Below, in pieces: positions 34,895 through 49,564 of a stretch of DNA of 64,000 nt; within the stretch, counting starts at the first letter, position 1; every line of letters begins with the position of its first letter. The DNA comes from Streptomyces sp. NBC_00523 (lineage in GTDB: Bacteria > Actinomycetota > Actinomycetes > Streptomycetales > Streptomycetaceae). The stretch lies in the NCBI RefSeq assembly GCF_036346615.1, contig NZ_CP107836.1, forward strand, positions 2,914,001 to 2,978,000, read 5' to 3'. The notes beneath the pieces are model-generated. The model saw only the letters and a list, made by a program, of their open reading frames with translations, searched no databases and had not been told where the DNA came from. A program made the position numbers and the translations under genes.

Positions 34895-35761
34895 TTACAC
34901 CTTTCCGATCCCCAGCGTGTTCTCGGGCGGCAGCAGCCCCGACCCGATCGCCGCGACCCACAGCGGGCCCAGCAGTGCGACCAGCCGCTCCCGCTCCGCG
35001 TCCGTGAGCACCCGCCAAGGACCGGCCGCCGCCTCGTCCGTACGCCGCTCGACCTCGGCCCGCAGCGCCCGGCCCGCCTCGGTCGCCGTGCCGTCGGCGG
35101 CCACCAGGCCCCGCTTCTCCAGCCGGTCGAGCGCCGCCTGCCACTCCTCGTCGCCCCACCCCCGGCTCGCGAACACCTCGGCCGGGGCCGCCCCGATCGC
35201 CGCGAAGGACACCAGCGCCTCGACCGGATCCAGCTCCGCGTCAGCCAGCGCCGCGAGGTGGCCGTCGCCCCGGTGTTCACGCAGGACGGTCGCCGCGTGC
35301 CACAGGGCGAGGTGCGGAGCGTCGGGCCAGGGCAGCGCGGCGTTCGCGGCGGCCATCGGCCGGTCCGCGGTGTCGGCCGCCTCCGCGACGCGCCGCAGCA
35401 GCGCGGCGGCCTCGGCCGTGTCCGGCGCGGTGATCCCGTCGCCCAGGAGCGCCTGGTACGTACGGTCGACGGCCCGGCCGCGCGCCGCGAGCACCGCGTC
35501 CGGCGAGGCGACCGACCAGACGGCGGGGACGTACGCGCCGACCATGCGCGGGCTGAAGCTGTGGAACGCCTCCCCGACCCGGTCCGCCCCCGCCGCTCCC
35601 AGCGGCGCCGCGCGCCAGGCGAAGTAGCTCGGCCACCGCTCATCGACCGCGTAGCCGAGCGCGGCGGCCTCCTCGAACGCCTCCGGCGCGTAGTACAGGA
35701 CGGCGTGCACCGGCTCCAGCAGGTGCCACAACTGCCGTACGCGACCCAGTTCCTCGGACAT
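34895..35761 (-). CDS. SCO6745-like conserved actinobacterial protein
   Basis: A 288-residue protein starting MSEELGRVRQLWHLLEPVHAVLYYAPEAFEEAAALG, the hallmark of a large actinobacterial family of unknown function whose C-terminal half looks like a winged helix (WQAALDRLEKRGLVAADGTATEAGRALRAEVERRTD). No membrane segment is present. GGAAGG lies seven bases before the ATG. It is divergent from a TetR gene with a palindromic operator between them, so it is probably that regulator's target. Confidence 0.75.
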   Translation of the reverse strand: MSEELGRVRQLWHLLEPVHAVLYYAPEAFEEAAALGYAVDERWPSYFAWRAAPLGAAGADRVGEAFHSFSPRMVGAYVPAVWSVASPDAVLAARGRAVDRTYQALLGDGITAPDTAEAAALLRRVAEAADTADRPMAAANAALPWPDAPHLALWHAATVLREHRGDGHLAALADAELDPVEALVSFAAIGAAPAEVFASRGWGDEEWQAALDRLEKRGLVAADGTATEAGRALRAEVERRTDEAAAGPWRVLTDAERERLVALLGPLWVAAIGSGLLPPENTLGIGKV

Positions 35762-35791
35762 GTCCACACCTTCCGCCACGCACCGGCCGCT

Positions 35792-35810
35792 ATCTAGCCA
35801 CTGCCTAGAT
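35792..35810. promoter_or_regulatory. TetR operator ATCTAG-N7-CTAGAT
   Basis: A perfect 6-7-6 inverted repeat between the divergent genes. The string CTAGATCCC recurs at 35847-35855 inside the TetR promoter, giving a second half-site. Confidence 0.65.
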
Positions 35811-35836
35811 CCCAAGAGTGCGCGTCATCGGCGAAC

Positions 35837-35864
35837 TTGTCAACGACTAGATCCCGCGTAACCT
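35837..35864 (+). promoter_or_regulatory. Promoter of a leaderless TetR gene
   Basis: TTGTCA (35837-35842), a 16-nt spacer and TAACCT (35859-35864) would start transcription at or within a base of the ATG at 35872. No Shine-Dalgarno site is present, so the mRNA is probably leaderless. Confidence 0.55.
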
Positions 35865-35871
35865 GCTGTCC

Positions 35872-36444
35872 ATGACCAGCGACCGCGCCTACCACCACGG
35901 CGACCTGCGGCGGGCCGTCCTCACCGCCGCCCTCGACGTCATCCGGACCGAGGGTCCCGCCGCGCTCAGCCTGCGCGACCTGGCCCGCCGGGCGGGCGTC
36001 TCCCACGCCGCCCCCGCCCACCACTTCAAGGACCGCACGGGCCTGCTCACCGCGATCGCCGCCGAGGGGTACGCCCTGTTCGCGGACGCCCTGGCGGCGG
36101 CTCCGGACCTCCCGGAGCGGGGCGTGGCGTACGTACGCTTCGCGCGGGCGCACCCGGCCCACTTCCAGGTGATGTTCCAGCCGGACCTCTACCGCACGGA
36201 CGCCCCGGACCTCCTGGCGGCGAAGGCCCGCGCGACGACGGAACTGCGCGCGGGCGTCGCCGGCCTGCCCCCCACCGACGACCCCCGCCTCGCGGGCGTG
36301 GCCGCCTGGTCCCTCGCCCACGGCTTCGCCACGCTCCTGCTCAGCGGCAACCTGGACGACGCGGTGGGCGACCGGGACCCGGAGGAGGCCTTCCGTTTGG
36401 TCGGCCGACTGCTGTTCAACACGGGGGACACACCCGCCCCATGA
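35872..36444 (+). CDS. TetR-family regulator
   Basis: A 190-residue regulator. The DNA-binding domain is YHHGDLRRAVLTAALDVIRTEGPAALSLRDLARRAGVSH in part, with recognition helix HAAPAHHFKDRTGLL. A TetR C-terminal (WHG-type) domain follows. It is divergent from the SCO6745-like gene and convergent with the GntR gene, only 4 bp away. Confidence 0.9.
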   Translation: MTSDRAYHHGDLRRAVLTAALDVIRTEGPAALSLRDLARRAGVSHAAPAHHFKDRTGLLTAIAAEGYALFADALAAAPDLPERGVAYVRFARAHPAHFQVMFQPDLYRTDAPDLLAAKARATTELRAGVAGLPPTDDPRLAGVAAWSLAHGFATLLLSGNLDDAVGDRDPEEAFRLVGRLLFNTGDTPAP

Positions 36445-36448
36445 GGGC

Positions 36449-37228
36449 TTATTTGGCGGTGAACTCGTACTGCACCTCGTACAGATGCCCCGCCTTCACC
36501 ATGACCGTGGCCTCGATGGGACGCTCGTCATCGCTGTAGACGACGCGCAGCGTACGCAGCACCGGCAGCCCGCCAGGCAGGCGCAGCGCCTGGTACTGCT
36601 CCTGGGTGGGCACGCGCGCGGACACACGGTCGACGCTGAGCCGCGGCGGGTACCCCAGCTCCGCGAGCAGCGTCGGGGTTCCACCCGGGATCTTGCGGCG
36701 AACGGTCATCGCCGTTCCACTGACGATGTCCAGCGGGTAGTACGAGGCCACGAGTTCGGCGGGTTCGTCGTCGATCGCGAGCAACTGGCGCCGCAGCAGA
36801 GCCGGATCGCCCTCCGAAAGCCTCAGCGCCTCCGCAACATCCGCCGGTGGCTGGACCTCGGCCACTTCGAGCAGGGTGCTGTGCGCCCGAGCGCCGCCCT
36901 TCGCCGCTTCGGTCAGCCATCGGTACGGTTCCCCCTCGCCCGCCGGGGCCATGGACGCGGCCGGGCGCACGGTCCGCTGGCGGTGCTCGCGGACGGTCAC
37001 CGACGCGCCCGCTCTGCCGATCACCAGCTCCTCGTCCTTGAGTAGCTGCACCGCCTTCTGGACCGTTGCGTTCGAGGCGTCGAACCGCTCCTTGAGGTGG
37101 GCCGTCGAGGGCAGGTTAGCGCCGGGCGCGAGGTCTCCGCCCATGATCTGGTCCCTGAGATCAGCCGCGATCCGCTCATGCAGCGAACGGCGGTCGGCGG
37201 CGTCGGCTTCGGGTTTGGGCACGGTCAT
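36449..37228 (-). CDS. GntR/HutC-family regulator (HTH plus UTRA)
   Basis: A 259-residue regulator. The winged helix-turn-helix (LHERIAADLRDQIMGGDLAPGANLPSTAHLKERFDASNATVQKAVQLL in part) spans about 15-78. The UTRA effector domain runs from about 120 to the end (LLRRQLLAIDDEPAELVASYYPLDI). Its ATG overlaps the stop of the UTRA-only gene (ATGA). It is the second gene of a two-gene run. Confidence 0.9.
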   Translation of the reverse strand: MTVPKPEADAADRRSLHERIAADLRDQIMGGDLAPGANLPSTAHLKERFDASNATVQKAVQLLKDEELVIGRAGASVTVREHRQRTVRPAASMAPAGEGEPYRWLTEAAKGGARAHSTLLEVAEVQPPADVAEALRLSEGDPALLRRQLLAIDDEPAELVASYYPLDIVSGTAMTVRRKIPGGTPTLLAELGYPPRLSVDRVSARVPTQEQYQALRLPGGLPVLRTLRVVYSDDERPIEATVMVKAGHLYEVQYEFTAK

Positions 37229-37767
37229 CCGATCCTGATCTCGTAGCGCAGCTTCTGGCGTCGCGGGGGCATGGCCATGACGTCGACCTGGATGGGCCGG
37301 TCCGCCTCATCCAGGGTGAGCCGCGTCAGCTGGAGGACGGGGTCACCCTCCACCATCGCCAGCTGATCGGCCTCGGACCCGGTCGCCCGCCGCGCGGTCA
37401 CCTCTTCACGTACGCGTACGCCGACGTGGCCCAGCTCCGCCAGGAGCCTGACCGCCCCACCGGGGATCTTGGCCGTACCGGCGAGGCCGGTGCCGCCCGC
37501 GATGCCCAGCGGGTAGTACGTGTCCGTCAACTCGCAGGGTTCGCCGTCGAGGTACATGATCCTGCGCCGGGCGACGACGTCCTCCCCGGCCGCCACCCCG
37601 AGCAGCTCCGCGACCACTTCCGGGGCCTGCACCTCGCCCGCCTGGACAATGCGCTGACTCCCCCGGCGCCCCTCGGCGGCAGCCTCGGCCGCCCAAATGT
37701 CGCCCGGAGCGCCGGAGGGCGCGGCGAGGTAGGGCGTCGACGTGCTGACCCATTCGTTACCGCCCAT
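37225..37767 (-). CDS. UTRA-domain-only protein without DNA-binding domain
   Basis: A 180-residue protein that aligns with the effector part of GntR/HutC regulators (VVARRRIMYLDGEPCELTDTYYPLGI, KIPGGAVRLLAELG) but has only about 30 unrelated residues where the helix-turn-helix should be. ATG 37767 has GGAGGA seven bases upstream. It is coupled by a 4-base overlap to a complete GntR protein with a similar UTRA domain. It may form heterodimers that tune the partner, or be a decayed paralogue. Confidence 0.8.
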   Translation of the reverse strand: MGGNEWVSTSTPYLAAPSGAPGDIWAAEAAAEGRRGSQRIVQAGEVQAPEVVAELLGVAAGEDVVARRRIMYLDGEPCELTDTYYPLGIAGGTGLAGTAKIPGGAVRLLAELGHVGVRVREEVTARRATGSEADQLAMVEGDPVLQLTRLTLDEADRPIQVDVMAMPPRRQKLRYEIRIG

Positions 37768-37858
37768 GTCCGTCTCCTCCGCAGCTCCCACCGACACGAC
37801 ACCCAGCCTGCCTCATGTCCGGATGGGAGGCCCAGTTGCACCCCACCGAAGCGCAACC

Positions 37859-37887
37859 TTGCCGCTTTTCATGAATAGCAGTAAGGT
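37859..37887 (+). promoter_or_regulatory. Promoter of anti-sigma-type ATPase gene
   Basis: TTGCCG (37859-37864), a 17-nt spacer and TAAGGT (37882-37887), 41 bp before the GTG start. Confidence 0.5.
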
Positions 37888-37928
37888 CGTCGTCACGTTA
37901 CAACCCGCAAGCAAGGCGGTGAACCACC

Positions 37929-38324
37929 GTGTCCCTGGTGCAGCAACAACGCTTCACCCGCAGGCGCACCTCTGTCGGTGCCTCACACGATTTCGTTACC
38001 GGCGTCCTCGCCGAGTGGCAGCTTCACACCTTGATCGAGGACATAAGGCTGTGCGTGTCGGAACTCGCCACCAATGCGTTGCTGCACGGCGTGCTGCCCG
38101 GCCGGGAGTTCGGCGTCGTCCTCCACCGAGCCGAGGACCGGGTACGACTGGAGGTCCGCGACAGCGGGCCCGGTCAGCCCAGCGTCCAGCAGGCCGCCGA
38201 CGACGCCTGCTCCGGACGCGGGCTACACCTCGTGCGGGAACTCGCCGACGACTTCGGAGTCGATGACCACGTCGTCGGCAAGACCGTGTGGCTGGTCTTC
38301 AAGACCGCAGCCGCGTCCGGGTAG
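37929..38324 (+). CDS. HATPase_c protein, anti-sigma factor/regulatory kinase type
   Basis: A 131-residue single-domain GHKL ATPase like RsbW. The N-box is SELATNALLHG, the G1 box DSGPGQP, the G2 region GRGLHLVRELADDFG. Streptomyces encode dozens of these, many beside HTH and DUF397 genes with roles in development; here the neighbours are GntR and UTRA proteins. It starts at GTG 37929 and ends 5 bp before the convergent mfd gene. Confidence 0.85.
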   Translation: MSLVQQQRFTRRRTSVGASHDFVTGVLAEWQLHTLIEDIRLCVSELATNALLHGVLPGREFGVVLHRAEDRVRLEVRDSGPGQPSVQQAADDACSGRGLHLVRELADDFGVDDHVVGKTVWLVFKTAAASG

Positions 38325-38329
38325 GCCGC

Positions 38330-41860
<3,531 letters not shown>

Positions 41861-41955
41861 GAAGGGCTTCCGTCCGGGTGAGGAGAAGGGCCTCTGACGG
41901 CCGGCTGCCGCCAGGGCGCGCTGCCCCGGGGGCAACGCGAAGGGCCCGACACGTG

Positions 41956-42119
41956 CCGGGGGTGGTCCCTGGGCCGGGCCGGATCAGGGAGCGCGGGCCG
42001 GTGCGTGCAGCTGCAAGGCGGAGGAAGGAGCCCACGCGGAGCGTAGGCGACTGACGACAACGCCGCAGATGTGCGTGCCGGCTCGTGCGAGCCCGGCCTG
42101 GCCCAGGGACCACCCCCGG
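41956..42119. repeat. Noncoding unit with 20-bp perfect terminal inverted repeats
   Basis: CCGGGGGTGGTCCCTGGGCC (41956-41975) is exactly complementary to 42100-42119. After one mismatch a further six pairs follow inward. The interior of about 110 nt is purine/pyrimidine patterned (AAGGCGGAGGAAGGAGCCCA) with no ORF. This fills most of the 386-bp gap between mfd and the exporter terminator. It looks like a REP- or MITE-like element or a structured RNA. Confidence 0.65.
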
Positions 42120-42188
42120 AGGGCCGGGGGTTACTAGCGTACGACTCGGGGAAGGGCGCCGCTTGCGCGACGGGGGCCTCACAGGCCA

Positions 42189-42236
42189 CACGACCGGCCC
42201 CGGCCCGCTCCGAGGAGCGGGCCGGGGCCGGTCGTG
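42189..42236 (-). terminator. Very strong terminator after exporter permease
   Basis: A perfect 22-bp stem (42189-42210 with 42215-42236) and the tetraloop CGAG, 10 bp past the permease stop. Confidence 0.9.
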
Positions 42237-42246
42237 CCGGTGACTC

Positions 42247-44822
<2,576 letters not shown>

Positions 44823-44826
<4 letters not shown>

Positions 44827-45611
44827 GACGTCCGCCCGCGCGCGTCGAAGTCCTTCATGCGGTCCAGCACCTGGTCGGCGGTGGGGTTGTGCATCTCGTC
44901 CACGATGCGCCCGTCGGCGAGGTAGAGCACCCGGTCCGCGTAGGAGGCGGCGACCGGGTCGTGGGTGACCATGACGATGGTCTGGCCCAGCTCGTCCACG
45001 GACCTGCGCAGGAAGCTCAGGACCTCGGCACCGGCCCGGGAGTCCAGGTTTCCGGTCGGCTCGTCGCCGAAGATGATCTCCGGCCTGGCGGCGAGGGCGC
45101 GCGCCACCGCGACGCGCTGCTGCTGGCCGCCGGAGAGCTGGGTCGGCCGGTGCTTGAGGCGTCCGGCCAGGCCGACGGTCTCCACGACCTGGTCGAGCCA
45201 GGCGGCGTCGGGCTTGCGGCCGGCGATGTCCATCGGCAGCGTGATGTTCTCCAGCGCGTTCAGCGTCGGCAGCAGGTTGAAAGCCTGGAAGATGAACCCG
45301 ATGCGGTCGCGCCGGAGCTGGGTGAGCTTCTTGTCCTTGAGCCCGGTGATCTCGGTGTCGGCGACGTGGATCTGTCCGGACGTCACGGTGTCGAGGCCGG
45401 CCAGGCAGTGCATCAGCGTCGACTTGCCGGAGCCGGACGGGCCCATGATCGCGGTGAACTGGCCGCGGGCGATGTCCACGTCGACGTGGTCGAGCGCGAC
45501 GACCCGGGTCTCTCCGGTCCCGTACGCCTTGACGACCTGCCGCGCCCGCGCAGCCACGGCCGTACGCCCTCCAGTGCCCCCGTGCCTGGGAATGGTTACA
45601 GCCGTTGTCAC
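44823..45611 (-). CDS. ABC exporter ATPase, LolD/MacB type
   Basis: A 262-residue ATPase with GPSGSGKST, FQAFNLLPTLNALENITLP, LSGGQQQR, FGDEPTGNLDS and VTHDP. It is strikingly close to the ATPase at 6584-7354, down to shared C-terminal ARGRTS/AKGRTS endings. GTG 45611 has GGAG seven bases upstream. It is coupled to the permease by a 4-base overlap. Confidence 0.92.
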
Positions 45612-45991
45612 GGTTTTTCTCCTATGTCGGTCAGCGACGGGGTGTCGCCGTCTGCTGTGAAGTCTGCTGTGGGGAGGGGGTCCGGCGCGCTGGTGCCCAG
45701 CGCAGTCTTCCGGTGGGGTTTTCCCCACCCCGTTCCCTCCGGTCCGCCCCTCGGGCGGTGTGTCCGCGGTGCCTGTGCGGTGCGTCGGTGTTGCCTGTGC
45801 GATGCGTCTGCGGTACGACAACCACGCTACGGAGAGACCCCGCCCCCGCACGTCCTCCACCGGGAGGAACGGCCCCTGGCTCGCTGTAAGGAGCTCCCCC
45901 TAGGGGGTTGGACCCCCGGGTGGACCCCGGTCTCAGGGACTCCACCCAGGGGTCCACGCCCCGGGGTGGAGACGGGCCGCTCCGGGCAGGG
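45612..45991. other. Intergenic region with G/C palindromes
   Basis: No gene is seen. The exporter promoter should lie here, but no clear -35/-10 pair stands out; TAGCGT near 45832-45827 on the minus strand is a weak candidate. A perfect palindrome CCCCCTAGGGGG is at 45896-45907, followed by repeats of TGGACCCC and GGGGTCCA (45909-45953) that may be a regulator site. Confidence 0.4.
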
Positions 45992-46582
45992 CTACCGGCG
46001 CCGGGGAGCCAGTGCCGCGCGGACGGCCGGGGTGAGGGCGGCGCGGGTCCCGGCCGGGGTGAGGGCGGCCGGGGTGGGGAGGGGGTTCAGATAGCGGGTG
46101 TAGATGATTCCGCCGAGCACGGTCACCACGGCGGTGGCGCGGGCGGTCGCGTCCGACCCCCCGAGAAATTCAACGAGCCGCCCCAGCAGCTCCGTTTCCA
46201 GGTAGTCGCGGACGGCCTCTGAGGCGGCCTCGCCCCCGCTCGCGAGCCGCCGGAAGTCGGCGTCCTCCCACAGGCCCGTCACCGCGTCGATGAGCCGTCC
46301 GGGCAGGGTGGCCGGGTCACCGCGCAGCACCTCGTCCACCGCCAGCGCCTCGGCGCACCCGACCTGCATCACCTCGGCGAACAGGCCGCGCTTTGACCCG
46401 AAGTGATACGAGATCAGGGCCGCGTCCACCCCGGCGGCCACGGCCACGGCGCGCAGCGTGGTGGCCCGGTAGCCGCGCTCCAGGAAGAGGGCCCGCGCCG
46501 CGACGACGAGCGAGGCGCGGGTCGGCGGGTTGCCCCGGGGGCGGCCACGGGTCCGGGCGGGGGCGGCCTGGGCGTTATTCAT
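45992..46582 (-). CDS. TetR-family regulator
   Basis: A 196-residue regulator. The DNA-binding domain (LVVAARALFLERGYRATTLRAVAVAAGVDAALISYHFGSKRGLF in part) is typical. A C-terminal domain of the TetR_C_17-like type follows, then a low-complexity tail with repeated ALTPA. It is divergent from the NmrA-like/PPOX pair and probably regulates it. No clear Shine-Dalgarno site precedes the ATG. Confidence 0.88.
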   Translation of the reverse strand: MNNAQAAPARTRGRPRGNPPTRASLVVAARALFLERGYRATTLRAVAVAAGVDAALISYHFGSKRGLFAEVMQVGCAEALAVDEVLRGDPATLPGRLIDAVTGLWEDADFRRLASGGEAASEAVRDYLETELLGRLVEFLGGSDATARATAVVTVLGGIIYTRYLNPLPTPAALTPAGTRAALTPAVRAALAPRRR

Positions 46583-46587
46583 CAGCG

Positions 46588-46616
46588 TTGAGCCTGCGGC
46601 GCGTGATCCGCACAGT
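46588..46616 (+). promoter_or_regulatory. Possible promoter of the NmrA-like gene
   Basis: TTGAGC (46588-46593), a 17-nt spacer and CACAGT (46611-46616), 41 bp before the start codon, within the TetR divergent region. Confidence 0.35.
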
Positions 46617-46657
46617 CAAGGCGTTCCCACCGCACCCCGCAGGAAGCAGCCCACACC

Positions 46658-47350
46658 ATGCGCATCACGCTCTTCGGCGCCACCGGCCCGACCGGACGCC
46701 ATCTCACCGGGCAGGCCGTCGCCGCCGGTCACGAGGTCACCGCCGTCGTCCGCCGCCCCGGTTCGCTGCCGGCCCGCCCCGGGGTCACCCAGGCCGTCGC
46801 CGACGCCACCGACCCGGCGGCCGTGGACGCGGCGGTCGAGGGGGCGGACGCGGTCCTGTCCGCGCTCGGCGCCCGCTTCAGCAAGGCGCCCGTCACCCTG
46901 TACTCGCAGAGCGCGGCGGCCATCACCCGGGCCATGAACCGGCACGGCGTGGGGCGGCTGCTGGTCGTCAGCTCCAGCATCGCCGACCCCTCGTGGCGGC
47001 CCACCGGGGCGCACTTCTTCAACCACGTGCTCGACCCGCTGGTGAACCGGCGCCTGGGCCGCACCCTGCACGCGGACATGCGCCGCATGGAGGACATCGT
47101 CGGCCGCACGGCCCTCGACTGGACGCTGGTCCGCCCGTCGGGCCTCTTCGAGCACCCCGCCGTCACCGACTACCTCACCGCCCCGTCCAGCGCCGACGGC
47201 GTCTTCACGGCCCGCTCCGACCTCGCCGCGAGCATGCTGCGCGAACTGGACGAACGACGCCATGTGCGTACGGCCATGGGCGTCGTCACGACCGCGGTGA
47301 AGCCGAACATCGCCAAGCTCATCTGGAACGAGGGCGTGAGGAAGAAGTGA
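46658..47350 (+). CDS. NAD(P)-binding atypical SDR (NmrA-like)
   Basis: A 230-residue protein with the N-terminal dinucleotide motif LFGATGPTGRHL and the SSSIAD segment, without the classical YxxxK pair. TLVRPSGLFEHP and the tail VTTAVKPNIAKLIW follow. Members act as NADP sensors or as reductases of quinone-like compounds. It overlaps the next gene by GTGA, so the two are translated together. Confidence 0.83.
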   Translation: MRITLFGATGPTGRHLTGQAVAAGHEVTAVVRRPGSLPARPGVTQAVADATDPAAVDAAVEGADAVLSALGARFSKAPVTLYSQSAAAITRAMNRHGVGRLLVVSSSIADPSWRPTGAHFFNHVLDPLVNRRLGRTLHADMRRMEDIVGRTALDWTLVRPSGLFEHPAVTDYLTAPSSADGVFTARSDLAASMLRELDERRHVRTAMGVVTTAVKPNIAKLIWNEGVRKK

Positions 47351-47751
47351 GCCCGGACCGGCCCCGGCTCACCGCCGCCGCCCACGACTTCCTCGCCCTC
47401 GACCGCACGGCCACCCTCACCACCCTGCGCCCCGACGGCACCCCGCACGTGGCCCCGGTCCGCTTCACCTACGACGCGGCCACCGGCCTCGCGCGGGTGA
47501 CCACCCGGGCCGCCACCCGCAAGGCGCGGAACGTGTCGGCGGGCGGCCCGGTGGCCCGGGTCGCGCTCTGCCAGGCGGACGGCTTCCGCTGGATCACCCT
47601 CGAAGGCCGGGCCTCGGTGACCGGCGATCCCGTACGGCTGGCGGAGGCGGTACGCCGCTACACCGCCCGCTACGGGGCGGCCCCGCCCGGTCCGCCGGAC
47701 CTGACGGTCATCGAGATCACCGTCGACCGGTTCCTGAGCCTCAACGTGTGA
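47347..47751 (+). CDS. Pyridoxamine-phosphate-oxidase-fold protein (F420/FMN type)
   Basis: A 134-residue split-barrel protein. DRTATLTTLRPDGTPHVAPVRF is the family N-terminus, followed by TTRAATRKARNV (phosphate-contact region) and WITLEGRASVTGDP. Actinobacterial members often use F420 or bind FMN or heme. GTG 47347 overlaps the stop of the NmrA-like gene, suggesting a shared redox role. Confidence 0.82.
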   Translation: MSPDRPRLTAAAHDFLALDRTATLTTLRPDGTPHVAPVRFTYDAATGLARVTTRAATRKARNVSAGGPVARVALCQADGFRWITLEGRASVTGDPVRLAEAVRRYTARYGAAPPGPPDLTVIEITVDRFLSLNV

Positions 47752-47786
47752 ATTCCCCTGTGAAGAAAGCGATGTGACGCACTCCC

Positions 47787-48671
47787 ATGCCCACCGTTCC
47801 CGTTCTCGGCACCACCGTCCACTACCGCGAGTCCGGCGACCCCGACGGCCTGCCGTTCGTCTTCCTGCACGGCAACCCGACCTCCTCCCACCTCTGGCGC
47901 AACGTCCTGCCGGGGGTGGCCGCGCCCGGCCGCCGGCTGCTGGCTCCCGACCTCATCGGCATGGGCGAGTCCGGCAAACCCCGGCTCGCCTACTCCTTCG
48001 AGGACCACGCCCGCCACCTCGACGCCTGGTTCGACGCGCTCGGCCTGGACGGGGCCGTGCTGATCGGCCACGACTGGGGCGGCGCCCTCGCCTTCGACCG
48101 GGCCGCCCGCCTCCCCGGAAGCGTCCGCGCGCTCGCCTTCATGGAGACGATCGTGAAGCCGCTGTACGGTGACGAGTTCCCGCCCGCCGGACGCGAACTG
48201 TTCACCCTGCTCCGTACGCCCGGAGTGGGCGAGCGCATGATCCTGGAGCAGGACGCGTTCATCGAGGGGCTGCCGGCCACGCTCGCCACCCCGCTCGACC
48301 CGGCCGACCTCGACGTCTACCGCCGCCCCTTCCCCACCCCGGAGAGCCGCCGCCCGATTCTGGCGTGGACGCGGATGATGCCGCTGGACGGTGAGCCCGC
48401 CGATGTCGTGGCCCGCATCGAGCGCTACGACGCCTGGCTGGCCGCGAGCCCCGAAGTGCCCAAGCTGCTGGCCGCGTTCGAGCCGGGCCCGGGTGCCATG
48501 ACCGACGCGGCGACCGTGGCCTGGTGCGAGGCGAACATCGCGGGTCTGGAGGTCTCCCGGCACGGACCGGCCGGCCACCACGCCCCGGAGGACCGGCCGG
48601 AGGAGCTGGCAGCGGCGATCTCCGGGTGGGCGGACCGCCACGGACTCGGGCGCCCGCCGGTCACCGGCTGA
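47787..48671 (+). CDS. Haloalkane dehalogenase-like alpha/beta hydrolase
   Basis: A 294-residue hydrolase. The full DhaA-type active site is visible: oxyanion/halide residue Asn30 in HGNPTSSHLWRN, nucleophile Asp96 with halide-binding Trp97 in GHDWGG, acid Glu120 in AFMETI, and base His264 in GHHAPED. The cap domain contains RMILEQDAFIEGLP. This fits hydrolytic removal of halogen from haloalkanes. The physiological substrate in Streptomyces is unknown. It overlaps the convergent aldo/keto reductase gene by 11 bp. Confidence 0.85.
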   Translation: MPTVPVLGTTVHYRESGDPDGLPFVFLHGNPTSSHLWRNVLPGVAAPGRRLLAPDLIGMGESGKPRLAYSFEDHARHLDAWFDALGLDGAVLIGHDWGGALAFDRAARLPGSVRALAFMETIVKPLYGDEFPPAGRELFTLLRTPGVGERMILEQDAFIEGLPATLATPLDPADLDVYRRPFPTPESRRPILAWTRMMPLDGEPADVVARIERYDAWLAASPEVPKLLAAFEPGPGAMTDAATVAWCEANIAGLEVSRHGPAGHHAPEDRPEELAAAISGWADRHGLGRPPVTG

Positions 48672-49554
48672 CCCGGCCCGCCGCCTCGTCGAGCAGCGCC
48701 GACTCCGTCTCGTCCAGGTTGAGTTCGGCAGCGAGCGCCGAGTCCTGGACGGACGCCGGGCGGCTGGCTCCCGGTACCGGGACCATCGCCGGTGACCGGG
48801 CCAGCAGCCAGGCCAGGGCGACCCGCTGGGGGCTCACTCCGCGCGCGGCGGCGACGCGGTGGAAGGCGGTGCCTTCGGAGGCCGGCCCAGACGGGCCGTC
48901 GAGCGCGCTGCGGGAGATGCCGCCCAGCGGGCTCCACGGCAGGAAGGCGAGGCCCGCGCGTTCGCTCAGCCGGAGCTCGGGCTCACTGCCCCGCACGGCG
49001 GGCGAGTACTGGTTCTGTACGGAGACCAGGGCGTCGCCGAGGATGGCCCGGGCCGCGCGGATCTGCCCGGTGGTCACGTTGGAGATCCCGGCGGCGCGGA
49101 TCGTACCGGCGTCGAACAGATCCCGGAGCGCGCCGACGGAGTCCGCCCACGGCACCCCGGGGTCCGGCTTGTGCAACTGGTAGAGGCCGATGGCCTCGAC
49201 GCCCAGGCGCCCGGCAGACTCCTCGGCGGCCCGCCTGAGGTGCTCGGGGGCGCCGTTGACGGTCCAACTGCCGTCGCCGGGCCGTCCGCGCCCGCCCTTG
49301 GTGGCGACCAGCACGCCGGAGGTGTCGCCGCCGTAGCTCCGCAGCGCGCGGGCGACGAGGCGCTCGTTGTGGCCCCGCTCACCGGCGTACCAGTGGTAGC
49401 TGTCGGCGGTGTCGATGAGGGTGATGCCCGCGTCGAGCGCGGCGTGGACGGTGGCCACGGCATGCCGCTCGTCGGGGCGTCCCTCGATGGAGAGCGGCAT
49501 GGCCCCGAGCCCGATGGCACTGACCTTCAGCTCTCCGATGGTGCGGTGACGCAT
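48661..49554 (-). CDS. Aldo/keto reductase
   Basis: A 297-residue NADPH-dependent TIM-barrel oxidoreductase. The catalytic Asp/Tyr are in LIDTADSYHWYAG, the Lys in VLVATKGG, and the His in LYQLHKPD. The NADP-binding region (VPVPGASRPASVQDSA) is at the C-terminus. ATG 49554 has GAGGAG six bases upstream; the longer frame adds a Pro-rich stretch. It is 10 bp after the epimerase-like gene, so probably co-transcribed with it. Confidence 0.9.
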   Translation of the reverse strand: MRHRTIGELKVSAIGLGAMPLSIEGRPDERHAVATVHAALDAGITLIDTADSYHWYAGERGHNERLVARALRSYGGDTSGVLVATKGGRGRPGDGSWTVNGAPEHLRRAAEESAGRLGVEAIGLYQLHKPDPGVPWADSVGALRDLFDAGTIRAAGISNVTTGQIRAARAILGDALVSVQNQYSPAVRGSEPELRLSERAGLAFLPWSPLGGISRSALDGPSGPASEGTAFHRVAAARGVSPQRVALAWLLARSPAMVPVPGASRPASVQDSALAAELNLDETESALLDEAAGRVSR

Positions 49555-49564
49555 GGCGTACTCC

